A stretch of 64,000 nucleotides of DNA. Origin: DASWJZ01 sp963761005. GTDB taxonomy: Bacteria > Pseudomonadota > Alphaproteobacteria > Rhizobiales > Afifellaceae. The translations under genes were made by a program, and so were the position numbers. Below the pieces are notes generated by a model. It was not told the origin of the DNA and did no database searches. It saw nothing but the letters and a program-made list of their open reading frames with translations. Location: contig CAVXFK010000027.1 in the NCBI GenBank assembly GCA_963761005.1, positions 558,001-622,000 of the forward strand, given 5' to 3'. Shown piece by piece: positions 25,478 through 33,631 of the stretch. Within the stretch, counting starts at the first letter, position 1; each line of letters begins with the position of its first letter.

Positions 25478-26511
25478 GCCGCGTCGTCTCTTCAACTCAG
25501 CGCGGCGAGGACGACGACATCTCGCTGCGTCCTCAAAAACTCGGCGATTTCATCGGGCAGCAGAAGGTTCGCGCCAATCTCAGGGTTTTCGTCGAGGCGG
25601 CGAAGCAGCGTGGCGAGGCGCTCGACCACGTGCTCTTCGTCGGTCCGCCGGGCCTCGGCAAGACGACGCTTGCGCAGATCGTCGCGCGCGAGCTCGGCGT
25701 CAACTTCCGCGCCACCTCCGGTCCGGTCATCGTCAAGGCCGGCGACCTCGCGGCGCTATTGACCAACCTTGAAGACCGCGACGTCCTCTTCATCGACGAG
25801 ATTCATCGCCTGTCGCCGGCGGTCGAGGAGATCCTCTACCCGGCGATGGAGGAGTATCAGCTCGATCTCATCATCGGCGAAGGTCCGTCGGCGCGCTCCG
25901 TCAGGATCGATCTCTCGCGCTTCACGTTGATCGGCGCGACGACCCGCATCGGGCTTCTGACCACGCCGCTGCGCGACCGCTTCGGCATCCCGATCCGGCT
26001 CGACTTCTACACCGACGCGGAGCTTGAGCAGATCGTCAGGCGCGGCGCGCGCATCTTGGGCGCGCCCGTCTCCGACGACGGCGCAAGGGAGATCGCGCGC
26101 CGCGCGCGCGGCACGCCGCGCGTCGCCGGGCGGCTGCTTCGGCGCGTGCACGATTTCGCGGTGGTCGAAGGCGCAAAGCAGATCACCAGCGCCATCGCCG
26201 ACCACGCGCTCATCGCGCTCGAAGTCGATGCGCACGGCCTCGACACGCTCGACCGGCGCTACCTGTCGATGATCGTGGAGAATTTCTCCGGCGGGCCGGT
26301 CGGGATCGAGACGATCTCGGCGGCGCTGTCTGAGCCGCGCGACGCGATCGAGGACATCGTCGAGCCCTACCTCATTCAGCAGGGCTTCGTGCAGCGCACG
26401 CCGCGCGGGCGCCTATTGACGCCGAAGGCCTTTGCGCATCTCGGGCTTCCCGCACCGGCGCAGCCAAATGGCGCGCAAGCGGGGCTTTTTGGCGACGAAA
26501 CGGGTCCTTGA
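25474..26511 (+). CDS. ruvB: Holliday junction ATP-dependent DNA helicase RuvB
   Basis: A 345-residue AAA+ motor. It has Walker A GPPGLGKTT, Walker B LFIDEIHRLS, sensor 1 TLIGATTRIG, the arginine finger in LRDRFG, and the C-terminal winged helix GFVQRTPRGRLLTPKAF. It drives branch migration with RuvA. The ATG at 25474 overlaps the stop of the preceding membrane gene. The last gene of the ruv unit, followed by 87 bp to a TetR gene. Confidence 0.94.
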   Translation: MSRVVSSTQRGEDDDISLRPQKLGDFIGQQKVRANLRVFVEAAKQRGEALDHVLFVGPPGLGKTTLAQIVARELGVNFRATSGPVIVKAGDLAALLTNLEDRDVLFIDEIHRLSPAVEEILYPAMEEYQLDLIIGEGPSARSVRIDLSRFTLIGATTRIGLLTTPLRDRFGIPIRLDFYTDAELEQIVRRGARILGAPVSDDGAREIARRARGTPRVAGRLLRRVHDFAVVEGAKQITSAIADHALIALEVDAHGLDTLDRRYLSMIVENFSGGPVGIETISAALSEPRDAIEDIVEPYLIQQGFVQRTPRGRLLTPKAFAHLGLPAPAQPNGAQAGLFGDETGP

Positions 26512-26598
26512 GCGCTCGGAAATCGCCGCATTTACCAACCCAGGTCGGTAGGGCTTTCTCCTCGCCGAATCGACGGCGATGATGTAAAGACCCTTCAC

Positions 26599-27228
26599 AT
26601 GAGCTGGAAAGAGCGCGGCGGCCGGGGCTATCATCACGGCAATCTCCGGGAAGCGCTGATCCAGGCCGCGCTCGATCTCATCGCTGAGAAGGGGCCTACG
26701 GGCTTCACCTTCGCCGAGGCGGCGCGCTCGGCCGGAGTCAGTCCCGCGGCGCCCTATCGGCATTTCCGCGACCGCGACGAGCTCCTGTCCGACATCGCGA
26801 TGCGCGGCTTCGGCATGTTTGCCGTTGCCCTGGAAAAGGCCTGGGACGGCGGGCATCCCGACACGCAGACGGCGTTTGAGCGCCTTGGCCGCGCGTATCT
26901 GGCGTTCGCGCGCGACGAGCCCTCGTACTATTCCGCGATGTTCGAATCCGGGCTTGCCGTAGCCGACCATCCGGATCTTCGCGACGCGGCGGATCGTGGT
27001 TATGGCGTGCTGCGCACGGCTGCGGAGGCGCTGGTCGCGACGCTTCCCGCGAAGGGCAGACCTCCGGCTTCGATGGTGAGCTTCCATGTCTGGGCGCTCG
27101 CGCACGGCATCGCTTCGCTCTTCGCGCGCGGCGACCCGGGGCGGCGCAAGCTCCCGATGTCGCCGGACGAGCTGCTCGAAGCAGGCGTGCTGATCTATCT
27201 GCGCGGACTCGGCATGCCCGGCATCTGA
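26599..27228 (+). CDS. TetR-family transcriptional regulator (WHG-type C-terminus)
   Basis: A 209-residue repressor-type protein. The N-terminal TetR helix-turn-helix reads HHGNLREALIQAALDLIAEK, then FTFAEAARSAGVSPAAPYRH. The C-terminal ligand domain contains the SFHVWALAHGIASLF segment typical of WHG-domain members. The ligand is unknown. A 15-bp perfect palindrome 78 bp downstream of its stop, in front of the DUF2852 gene, is a candidate operator. Confidence 0.88.
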   Translation: MSWKERGGRGYHHGNLREALIQAALDLIAEKGPTGFTFAEAARSAGVSPAAPYRHFRDRDELLSDIAMRGFGMFAVALEKAWDGGHPDTQTAFERLGRAYLAFARDEPSYYSAMFESGLAVADHPDLRDAADRGYGVLRTAAEALVATLPAKGRPPASMVSFHVWALAHGIASLFARGDPGRRKLPMSPDELLEAGVLIYLRGLGMPGI

Positions 27229-27305
27229 CCAGAACCGGCGTCGCGCACTTTTTCGCGCGACGAAGCTCGGATCACTCTTGACGACGCCAAAAGGCGTGCT
27301 ATGTA

Positions 27306-27320
27306 AATGTTATTAACATT
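27306..27320. promoter_or_regulatory. palindrome AATGTTA-T-TAACATT with upstream promoter-like boxes
   Basis: A perfect 7+1+7 inverted repeat 20 bp before the DUF2852 ATG. Just upstream are TTGACG and, after a 16-bp spacer, TATGTA, a fair sigma-70 pair, so the palindrome would sit over the transcription start. This is where a TetR-type repressor would block transcription. The adjacent TetR gene makes it the first candidate binder. Confidence 0.5.
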
Positions 27321-27340
27321 CACACACGAGGTCCAGATCA

Positions 27341-27778
27341 ATGAGCGCTGCGGGGATCGCAACAAAGCTCGATGACATCGGGACGCCCGCGTGGATCGCG
27401 GTGATGGTTCTCGGGTTCATCATCTGGTGGCCGCTCGGTCTGGCCACCCTGGCTTTCATTCTGTGGAGCGGACGTATGGGATGTCATGCACGCGGCTCGG
27501 CCCGCTGGGAACATAAGATGCAGCGCATGCAGGAGCGGATGGAGCGCATGCGCGGCCGCATGGATGGCTCCCAGTGGTGGGGCCACTCGCCGTCGAGCGG
27601 CAACTCGGCTTTCGACGAATACAAGCAGGAGACACTCCGGCGCCTCGAAGAGGAGCAGAAGGAGTTCCGCGAGTTCCTGAACCGCCTGCGCATGTCGAAG
27701 GACCGCGCCGAGTTCGATCAGTTCATGGCTGAGCGCCGTCGCGGCGAAGGCGGACCTGCCCCGCAGCCGCAGAGCTGA
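27341..27778 (+). CDS. DUF2852-type small membrane protein
   Basis: A 145-residue protein. One or two N-terminal membrane segments (TPAWIAVMVLGFIIWWPLGL, ATLAFILWSGRM) are followed by a Met/Arg-rich, coiled-coil-like cytoplasmic region (MQRMQERMERMRGRM, FDEYKQETLRRLEEEQKEF). The layout matches the DUF2852 family of alphaproteobacteria. Function is unknown. It is preceded by promoter-like boxes and an operator-like palindrome and followed by a strong terminator, so it is probably a single-gene unit. Confidence 0.85.
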   Translation: MSAAGIATKLDDIGTPAWIAVMVLGFIIWWPLGLATLAFILWSGRMGCHARGSARWEHKMQRMQERMERMRGRMDGSQWWGHSPSSGNSAFDEYKQETLRRLEEEQKEFREFLNRLRMSKDRAEFDQFMAERRRGEGGPAPQPQS

Positions 27779-27826
27779 TCGCGCCCTAGGCCAACGGTCG
27801 AAGCCCCCCGATCGACGGGCCTTGCG

Positions 27827-27864
27827 CCGCCCGGTCTCGCTTAGCCGAGGCCGGGCGGTTTTCG
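27827..27864 (+). terminator. rho-independent terminator after DUF2852 gene
   Basis: A GC-rich hairpin, CCGCCCGG-T-CTCG paired with CGAG-G-CCGGGCGG around a short loop, followed by TTTTCGTTT. It ends the DUF2852 transcript and separates it from ybgC-tol. Confidence 0.85.
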
Positions 27865-27901
27865 TTTGCAGCCGAAGCGCCGTGACGGCTCTAATGCCGC
27901 A

Positions 27902-28351
27902 ATGCACGACGATGACGCGGCGGGAATAGCGGGGCGCCTGACGGGAGCGGGCCATGAGCTTGCTCAGCGCGTCTATTTCGAGGACACCGATTTTTCCGGC
28001 CGCGTCTATCACGCGCGCTATCTCCAATTCATGGAGCGCGGCCGCTCCGATTACCTGCGTCTCCTCGGTATCCATCACAATGCGCTGGCTCGTGATGGGC
28101 TCGCCTTCGCCGTCCGCCACATGGAGATAGACTTCCTGAAGCCGGCATCGATCGACGACGTGATCATCGTGCGCACCGCGCCGGTCGAGGCCAGCGGCGC
28201 GCAAGTCGTTCTGGCGCAGGAGGTGCTGTGCGGCGCGGAGCTGCTGATTCGGGCGAAGGTCACGGTCGCGCTGATCGGCGCGAACGGTCGCGCCGTCAGA
28301 TTGCCGCCAAAGGTTCGCTCGGCGCTCAGCGGAGCGTCTGCAAGACGTTGA
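27902..28351 (+). CDS. ybgC: YbgC-type acyl-CoA thioesterase of the Tol-Pal cluster
   Basis: About 149 residues with the hot-dog thioesterase motif RVYFEDTDFSGRVYHARYLQ. The Asp in EDTD is the catalytic residue of the YbgC/4-hydroxybenzoyl-CoA thioesterase family, and FMERGRSDYLR follows. YbgC is encoded first in tol-pal operons and is linked to phospholipid metabolism. The ATG at 27902 was chosen over an upstream TTG that would lie in the terminator tail. Confidence 0.9.
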   Translation: MHDDDAAGIAGRLTGAGHELAQRVYFEDTDFSGRVYHARYLQFMERGRSDYLRLLGIHHNALARDGLAFAVRHMEIDFLKPASIDDVIIVRTAPVEASGAQVVLAQEVLCGAELLIRAKVTVALIGANGRAVRLPPKVRSALSGASARR

Positions 28352-28507
28352 TCTCGCTTCGGTTCCGGCTCATCGCTCCGCCTGATCGGCATTGTGCCTT
28401 GCCGCTAAAGTGTTGCATTACCGAGGCCCGGCAAGGCCATGTCAGGTCGCGCTTTGGACACATTCGGCGGCCAAAAGCCGCTCAGATCGGAACTGGGCGA
28501 TCATTTC

Positions 28508-29224
28508 ATGAATCCTGACTTGGTGCAGACCGCGTTGGCCGGTCCGGCGGGCGGCTTCTCGCTGTTTGCGCTTTTTCTGCAGTCGCACATCGTTGTGAAG
28601 CTGGTCGTCCTCGGCCTGCTCCTCGCCTCGATCTGGTGCTGGGCGATCATCGTCGACAAGCAGCTGCTCTATTCGCGCTCGCGCAAGCAGATGGACGACT
28701 TCGAATCGGTGTTCTGGTCGGGTCAGTCGCTGGAGCAGCTCTATCAGCAGGCCTCGGGGCGCGACGTGCACGGCGTCGCGGCGCTCTTCGTCGCCGCCAT
28801 GCGCGAGTGGAAGCGCACTTACGAGTCCGGCGTGCGCTCGCTGCAGGGGCTCGGCGGCCGCATCGACCGCGTGATGGACGTGACGCTTGCGCGCGAGGTC
28901 GACCGGCTGGAGCGCCATCTCCTCGTGCTCGCAACCGTCGGGTCGGCGGGACCCTTCATCGGCCTCTTCGGGACCGTGTGGGGCATCATGTCGTCGTTCC
29001 AGGCGATTGCGGCCTCGAACAACACAAGCCTCGCGGTCGTCGCGCCGGGCATCGCGGAAGCGCTGCTCGCAACGGCGCTCGGCCTGCTCGCCGCCATTCC
29101 CGCCGTCGTGTTCTACAACAAGTTCTCCGCGCAGGTGTCGCGGCTTGCGACGCGCATGGAAGGCTTCGCCGACGAGTTTGCGGCGATCCTGTCGCGGCAG
29201 ATCGACGAACGGAACGTTGCCTGA
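28508..29224 (+). CDS. tolQ: Tol-Pal system protein TolQ
   Basis: A 238-residue inner-membrane MotA/ExbB-family protein. The first helix reads VVKLVVLGLLLASIWCWAII. The conserved proton-channel region is VGSAGPFIGLFGTVWGIM, followed by TSLAVVAPGIAEALLATALG. With TolR it uses the proton motive force to energise TolA during cell division. The ATG at 28508 gives the typical TolQ length. A longer in-frame start at 28439 is unlikely. Its stop overlaps tolR (TGATG). Confidence 0.93.
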   Translation: MNPDLVQTALAGPAGGFSLFALFLQSHIVVKLVVLGLLLASIWCWAIIVDKQLLYSRSRKQMDDFESVFWSGQSLEQLYQQASGRDVHGVAALFVAAMREWKRTYESGVRSLQGLGGRIDRVMDVTLAREVDRLERHLLVLATVGSAGPFIGLFGTVWGIMSSFQAIAASNNTSLAVVAPGIAEALLATALGLLAAIPAVVFYNKFSAQVSRLATRMEGFADEFAAILSRQIDERNVA

Positions 29225-29679
29225 TGGGCGTCGTCCCCGCATCTGCTGTTCCAAGCGGCCGCCGCCACAAGGCGCGCCGCCGGCATCTCCCGATGTCGGA
29301 GATCAACGTCACGCCCTTCGTCGACGTGATGCTCGTGCTTCTGATCGTGTTCATGGTGGCGGCGCCGCTTCTCACCGTCGGCATTCCCGTCGACCTGCCG
29401 CGCACGCAGGGCGAGACGCTCGGCAACGAAGTGAAGCCGCTATCCGTTACGATCGGGGCGGACGGCAAGATCATGCTGCAGGAGGCGGAAATCAGCCTCG
29501 ACGACTTGCTGACGAAGATTCAGGCGATCATCAAGATCGATCCGGAGAAGCGCATCATCTTGCGCGCCAACCGGAATGCCGACTACGGCACCGTCGCCCA
29601 GGTCCTCGACCGCATCAAGAAGGCCGGTTCGCGCCACGTCGCGCTCGAAACGAAGGCGCTTGGGGAGCCGGACAACTGA
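29224..29679 (+). CDS. tolR: Tol-Pal system protein TolR
   Basis: A 151-residue ExbD-family protein. A basic N-terminus (RRHKARRRHL) precedes SEINVTPFVDVMLVLLIVFM. The Asp of FVDVMLVLLI is the membrane proton-binding residue. The periplasmic domain contains KRIILRANRNADYGTVAQVL. It works with TolQ as stator. Start and stop are closely coupled to tolQ and tolA. Confidence 0.93.
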   Translation: MGVVPASAVPSGRRHKARRRHLPMSEINVTPFVDVMLVLLIVFMVAAPLLTVGIPVDLPRTQGETLGNEVKPLSVTIGADGKIMLQEAEISLDDLLTKIQAIIKIDPEKRIILRANRNADYGTVAQVLDRIKKAGSRHVALETKALGEPDN

Positions 29680-29682
29680 GCC

Positions 29683-30642
29683 ATGCGGGTCGGGCTCACC
29701 ACTTCGATCATAGGCCACGCAGTCATAATCGGGTTGGGGTTCGTGGTGCTCGGCACGCGCCCGCTCGAATCGGAGAAGATCGATGCGCTGCCGGTCGATC
29801 TCATTTCCGTCGACGAGACCACCGACCTTCTGAAGGGCGACAAGTCGTCACGCGTGCTGCCGAAAGAAGCGCCGCAGCCGAAGCCGGTGGCGAAAGCCGA
29901 CGTTCCGGCGCCGCAGCCGGCCGAGAAGCCGGCTGAGAAGGTCGTCGCGGCGCCCCCTCCACCTGCTCCGCCTCCTCCGCCGCCGGAGCCCGCACCGGTC
30001 AAGCCGCCGGAGCCGGAGCAGCAGGTTGCTGCATTGCCCGAGCCCCAACCGGCGCCGGAGCAGCCGGCCGAGGCGGTGCCGGAGCCTCCGCCTGTGCCGG
30101 TCAACCCGAATATCCCGCGTCCGCGGCCGAATCCGCCGAAGACCGTGACGCAGCCGAAGCCTGAGCCGACGCCCAAGGTCGCCCACAACGAGGCGCCGCA
30201 ACCGGCGTTCAACGCCGATGACATCGCCGCGCTTCTGAACAAGCAGGAGCCGAGCGGCGGTGGCGATCCGACGCCTTCGAGCGAGCCGCAGACGATCGGC
30301 TCGATTGAAGGGCACGATCAGGCGGCGATGACGCAAAGCGAGATCGCCGCGCTGAAGGCACGCCTGTATCACTGCTGGAACCCGCCGGTCGCCGTGCGCG
30401 AGGCCGGCGCGCTTGTGGTCGAGGTGCATATCAGCCTTCTTCCCGACGGAAGCCTGGCGGCCCCGCCGGAGCTGATACGGACCGACCAGGCGCCCGATCA
30501 GATCGCCCAGATCGCGGCGGAGGCGGCGATCCGGGCGGTCGCGCAATGCGCGCCGTTCGGGGACATATTGCGGCCGGAAAAGTACGCCCTGTGGAAGGAT
30601 ATCGACTTTATCTTCGATCCGCGGGAAATGCTGGGCGGATAA
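29683..30642 (+). CDS. tolA: cell envelope protein TolA
   Basis: A 319-residue protein with one N-terminal membrane helix (TTSIIGHAVIIGLGFVVLG). A long Pro/Glu/Lys/Ala-rich linker of about 170 residues contains polyproline runs in place of the helical Ala/Lys linker of enterobacterial TolA. The C-terminal domain reads AALKARLYHCWNPPV, ALVVEVHISLLPDGSLA and ECAPFGD-like AQCAPFGDILRPEKY, the TonB_C/TolA III fold. It spans the periplasm from TolQR to Pal. Confidence 0.92.
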   Translation: MRVGLTTSIIGHAVIIGLGFVVLGTRPLESEKIDALPVDLISVDETTDLLKGDKSSRVLPKEAPQPKPVAKADVPAPQPAEKPAEKVVAAPPPPAPPPPPPEPAPVKPPEPEQQVAALPEPQPAPEQPAEAVPEPPPVPVNPNIPRPRPNPPKTVTQPKPEPTPKVAHNEAPQPAFNADDIAALLNKQEPSGGGDPTPSSEPQTIGSIEGHDQAAMTQSEIAALKARLYHCWNPPVAVREAGALVVEVHISLLPDGSLAAPPELIRTDQAPDQIAQIAAEAAIRAVAQCAPFGDILRPEKYALWKDIDFIFDPREMLGG

Positions 30643-30657
30643 GAGGGAACGAGCCTG

Positions 30658-32001
30658 ATGAAGTCTGAGCGGCCGCTATCGCCGATTCTTCTTCGCTTGG
30701 CACTGCTTGTGGCGGTCGCCGTCGGCATGACGGGCGTTACCGGGCGTGTGCTCGCGCAGCTCCGCGTGGACATCACGCAGGGGACGCCGCGTCCGATGCC
30801 GATCGCGATTCCGGCCTTCGTCGGCGCGGCGGGAAGCGTCGACGAGCTCAGCCAGAACCTCGCTCAGGTCATCACCGCCGATCTCAAGCGCTCCGGCCTG
30901 TTTGCGCCGGTCGACCCTTCCGCCTTCATCGAGCCGGTGGTGCCGCCGACGATCACCCCGAACTTCGCCAATTGGCGTCCGCTCAACGCCCAGGCGCTCG
31001 TGTCGGGGAGCGTCTCCACCACCGGCGACGGGCGGATCATGGCCGAGTACCGGCTGTGGGACGTCTTCTCCGGCCAATACCTGGTCGGAAAACAATTCTT
31101 CGCCTCGCCCGATAACTGGCGGCGGCTTGCGCATATCATCGCCGATTCCGTCTATGAGCGGCTGACCGGCGAGAAGGGCTACTTCGACAGCCGTATCGCC
31201 TTCGTCGACGAGACGGGCAGCAAAGCCGAGCGCGTGAAGCGCCTTGCCATCATGGACTCCGACGGAGCCAACGTGCGCTACCTGACCGACGGCGGGGAGC
31301 TTGTGGTCACACCGCGCTTCTCGCCCTCCAGGCAGGAGATCGCCTACGCATCGCTCACTGGCGACAACTGGCACGTCTACGTCTTGAACATCGAGACCGG
31401 TCAGCGCGAGCTGATCGGGAACTTCCCCAACATGGCTTTCAGCCCGCGCTTTTCGCCGGACGGCCAGCAGGTCGTGCTGTCGCTCGAGCAGGGCGGCAAC
31501 GCCAACATCTATCGCCTCGACCTCAGGACGCGGCAGCTCACGCGGCTAACCAACTCGCCGTCGATCGACACCGCGCCCAGCTATTCGCCGAGCGGCACGC
31601 AGATCGCTTTCGAATCCGATCGCGGCGGCGAGCAGCAAATCTACGTGATGAGCGCGAACGGCGGGCCGGCGCAGCGGATCAGCTTCGGCACCGGCCGCTA
31701 CGGGACGCCCGTCTGGTCGCCGCGCGGCGACCTCATCGCCTTCACCAAGCAGGAGAACGGGTCGTTCAAGATCGGCGTCATGCATCCCGATGGCTCCGGC
31801 GAGCGCATTCTGACCGCCGGCTTCCACAACGAGGGGCCGACCTGGGCGCCGAATGGGCGGGTCCTGATGTTCTTCCGCGATACCGGCGGATCGAGTGGCG
31901 GGCCGCAGCTCTGGTCGGTCGACATCACCGGCTACAACGAACAGATCGTGCCGACGCCGAGCTTCGCCTCCGATCCGGCGTGGTCGCCGCTCCTGAGCTA
32001 G
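30658..32001 (+). CDS. tolB: Tol-Pal system beta-propeller protein TolB
   Basis: A 447-residue periplasmic protein. It has a signal sequence (LALLVAVAVGMTGVTGRVLA, cleavage before QLRVDITQ). A TolB N-terminal domain (PMPIAIPAFVG, DLKRSGLFAPVD) comes next, then a six-bladed WD40-like propeller with repeated PRFSPDGQ, PSYSPSGTQIAFESDRGG and PVWSPRGDLIAFTKQ motifs. It binds Pal and is released by TolA. It lies 15 bp after tolA. Confidence 0.93.
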   Translation: MKSERPLSPILLRLALLVAVAVGMTGVTGRVLAQLRVDITQGTPRPMPIAIPAFVGAAGSVDELSQNLAQVITADLKRSGLFAPVDPSAFIEPVVPPTITPNFANWRPLNAQALVSGSVSTTGDGRIMAEYRLWDVFSGQYLVGKQFFASPDNWRRLAHIIADSVYERLTGEKGYFDSRIAFVDETGSKAERVKRLAIMDSDGANVRYLTDGGELVVTPRFSPSRQEIAYASLTGDNWHVYVLNIETGQRELIGNFPNMAFSPRFSPDGQQVVLSLEQGGNANIYRLDLRTRQLTRLTNSPSIDTAPSYSPSGTQIAFESDRGGEQQIYVMSANGGPAQRISFGTGRYGTPVWSPRGDLIAFTKQENGSFKIGVMHPDGSGERILTAGFHNEGPTWAPNGRVLMFFRDTGGSSGGPQLWSVDITGYNEQIVPTPSFASDPAWSPLLS

Positions 32002-32114
32002 CGAGCCCAAGCGGTCGACCGCCGGCATACTCCGTTAACCGTAAGCCTTGACAGCGGCTTAACCGTCCGATGGTTACCTCAACGCTAAGCGTTATACGCA
32101 AGGAGCTTCCGAAA

Positions 32115-32600
32115 ATGCCGTTCAGCCTGTCCGTCGGACGAATCCTCGCGCTCTCAATGCTTGCGGTCGGGCTGCTTGTCGGCGGCTGCGCAAACCAGCA
32201 GAAGGCGATCGAGGCGGGCGCTGCCGGGGCGCCGACGCCGGGAAGCGCTCAGGAGTTCCAGGTGGCGGTCGGCGACCGCGTGTTCTTCGAGACGGACTCC
32301 TCCGATCTGTCGGCCCAGTCGCAGGCGACGCTCGACCGCCAGGTGCAGTGGCTGACGAAATATGCGCAATACGCCTTCACCATCGAAGGTCACGCCGACG
32401 AGCGCGGCACGCGCGAATACAATCTTGCGCTCGGTGCGCGGCGTGCAAACGCGGTGCGCGACTATATGATCGCGCGCGGAATCGCGGCGGACCGCATGCA
32501 CACGATCTCCTACGGCAAGGAGCGCCCGGTCGCCGTCTGCGACGACATCTCCTGCTGGTCGCAGAACCGTCGCGCCGTCACCGTGCTGAACGGCGGCTGA
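32115..32600 (+). CDS. pal: peptidoglycan-associated lipoprotein Pal
   Basis: A 161-residue outer-membrane lipoprotein. The signal peptide ends in a lipobox (LLVGGC, with the Cys lipidated). An OmpA-like domain follows, with RVFFETDSSDLSAQSQATLD, TIEGHADERGTREYNLALG and RRANAVRDYM, the meso-diaminopimelate-binding pocket. It tethers the outer membrane to peptidoglycan. The ATG at 32115 has AAGGAGCTTCC upstream. A longer start at 32070 would spoil the signal peptide. A terminator follows. Confidence 0.93.
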   Translation: MPFSLSVGRILALSMLAVGLLVGGCANQQKAIEAGAAGAPTPGSAQEFQVAVGDRVFFETDSSDLSAQSQATLDRQVQWLTKYAQYAFTIEGHADERGTREYNLALGARRANAVRDYMIARGIAADRMHTISYGKERPVAVCDDISCWSQNRRAVTVLNGG

Positions 32601-32621
32601 CCGATCCGCAACGCTTCGTCA

Positions 32622-32653
32622 GGAAAGGCCCGCGCCAAGCCGCGGGCCTTTCC
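32622..32653 (+). terminator. hairpin terminator after pal
   Basis: Perfect 13-bp arms GGAAAGGCCCGCG and CGCGGGCCTTTCC with a 6-nt loop (CCAAGC), followed by a weak AATTT tail. The stability supports a terminator or at least an attenuating hairpin between pal and cpoB. Confidence 0.75.
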
Positions 32654-32731
32654 AATTTCACCAATCAGCCGAAGTTTGGCCGAATTGGTCATGCGGGTGT
32701 AAGAGGGTGCGAACGCCCGGAGTCCCGATAA

Positions 32732-33631
32732 ATGCCCCGCGCAATTCTTCTCTTTTTCGCTTCGTTTCTGCTTGTCGCGCCCGCCGCCGCGCAATCGCAG
32801 AAGGAAGGCGAGATGCTGCTTTATATCCAGCAGCTTGAAGAGCGCGTTCGCCAGCTGACCGGCGATAATCAGCGGCTCGCCTACGAGGTGAACCAGCTGC
32901 GCGGACAGCTTGGCCTGCCGCCTCTTGCCGCGAGCCCGGAGCAGACGGGCGCGCTGAATTCCGAACAGCCGCCCGTTGGCGACGCTGCCACGGCGGAAGG
33001 GAATCTCCCGCCGGCCGCCCCGCAGGACCTTGGTCAGGCCCCCGTTGCCGCGACCGCGCCTGACAACACCGACGCGGGTGCGCCGGTCGATCTTTCCACG
33101 CTTGCCGGCGGCAGCCCAGGGCAGCTTCAAACACCTGGGGTCACGGCGCCCGCCACGACCGCGACGCCCGCACCCGCCGAACCGACGACAGACACGGCGA
33201 TGGTCGCGCCGATGACACCACCGCGGACGACGGCGCTCTCCGGCTCGGCGCGCGACGAATACGACCTCGCCTACGGCTACATCCTGACCGGCGACTACGG
33301 CCTCGCCGAAGAGAGCTTCAAAGCCTGGCTTGCCAGTTTCCCGAACGATCCGCAGGCGCCCGACGCTGAGTTCTGGCTCGGCGAAAGCCATTTGCAGCAG
33401 GGCGAATATCGCGACGCCGCGAATGACTTTCTCTCCGTCTACAAGACTGCACCCAACAGCAACAAAGGCCCCGATGCCCTTCTGAAGCTCGGCGTCTCGC
33501 TGTCGGCGCTTGGCGAGAAGCCTGCCGCCTGTGCCACCTTCACCGAGCTTGGCCGCCGTTACCCGCACGCCACCGAATCGGTGATGAGCCGCGTCCGTGA
33601 CGAGCAGAAGCGAGCCGGCTGTTCAGGCTGA
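32732..33631 (+). CDS. cpoB: Tol-Pal associated periplasmic protein CpoB (YbgF)
   Basis: A 299-residue exported protein. It has a signal peptide (MPRAILLFFASFLLVAPAAA) and then an N-terminal coiled coil (LLYIQQLEERVRQLTGDNQR) that trimerises. A Pro/Ala/Thr-rich linker of about 110 residues follows, and C-terminal TPR repeats (YDLAYGYILTGDYGLAEESF, FWLGESHLQQGEYRDAANDF, LLKLGVSLSALGEKPAACAT). CpoB coordinates peptidoglycan synthesis with Tol-driven constriction. It overlaps the start of tilS. Confidence 0.92.
   Translation: MPRAILLFFASFLLVAPAAAQSQKEGEMLLYIQQLEERVRQLTGDNQRLAYEVNQLRGQLGLPPLAASPEQTGALNSEQPPVGDAATAEGNLPPAAPQDLGQAPVAATAPDNTDAGAPVDLSTLAGGSPGQLQTPGVTAPATTATPAPAEPTTDTAMVAPMTPPRTTALSGSARDEYDLAYGYILTGDYGLAEESFKAWLASFPNDPQAPDAEFWLGESHLQQGEYRDAANDFLSVYKTAPNSNKGPDALLKLGVSLSALGEKPAACATFTELGRRYPHATESVMSRVRDEQKRAGCSG

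Noticed and set aside
32048..32076. Possible pal promoter with a perfect TTGACA box
   Set aside because: At 17-bp spacing the -10 position reads TGGTTA, which matches the consensus at one base only. A pal promoter is plausible but not supported by this sequence.
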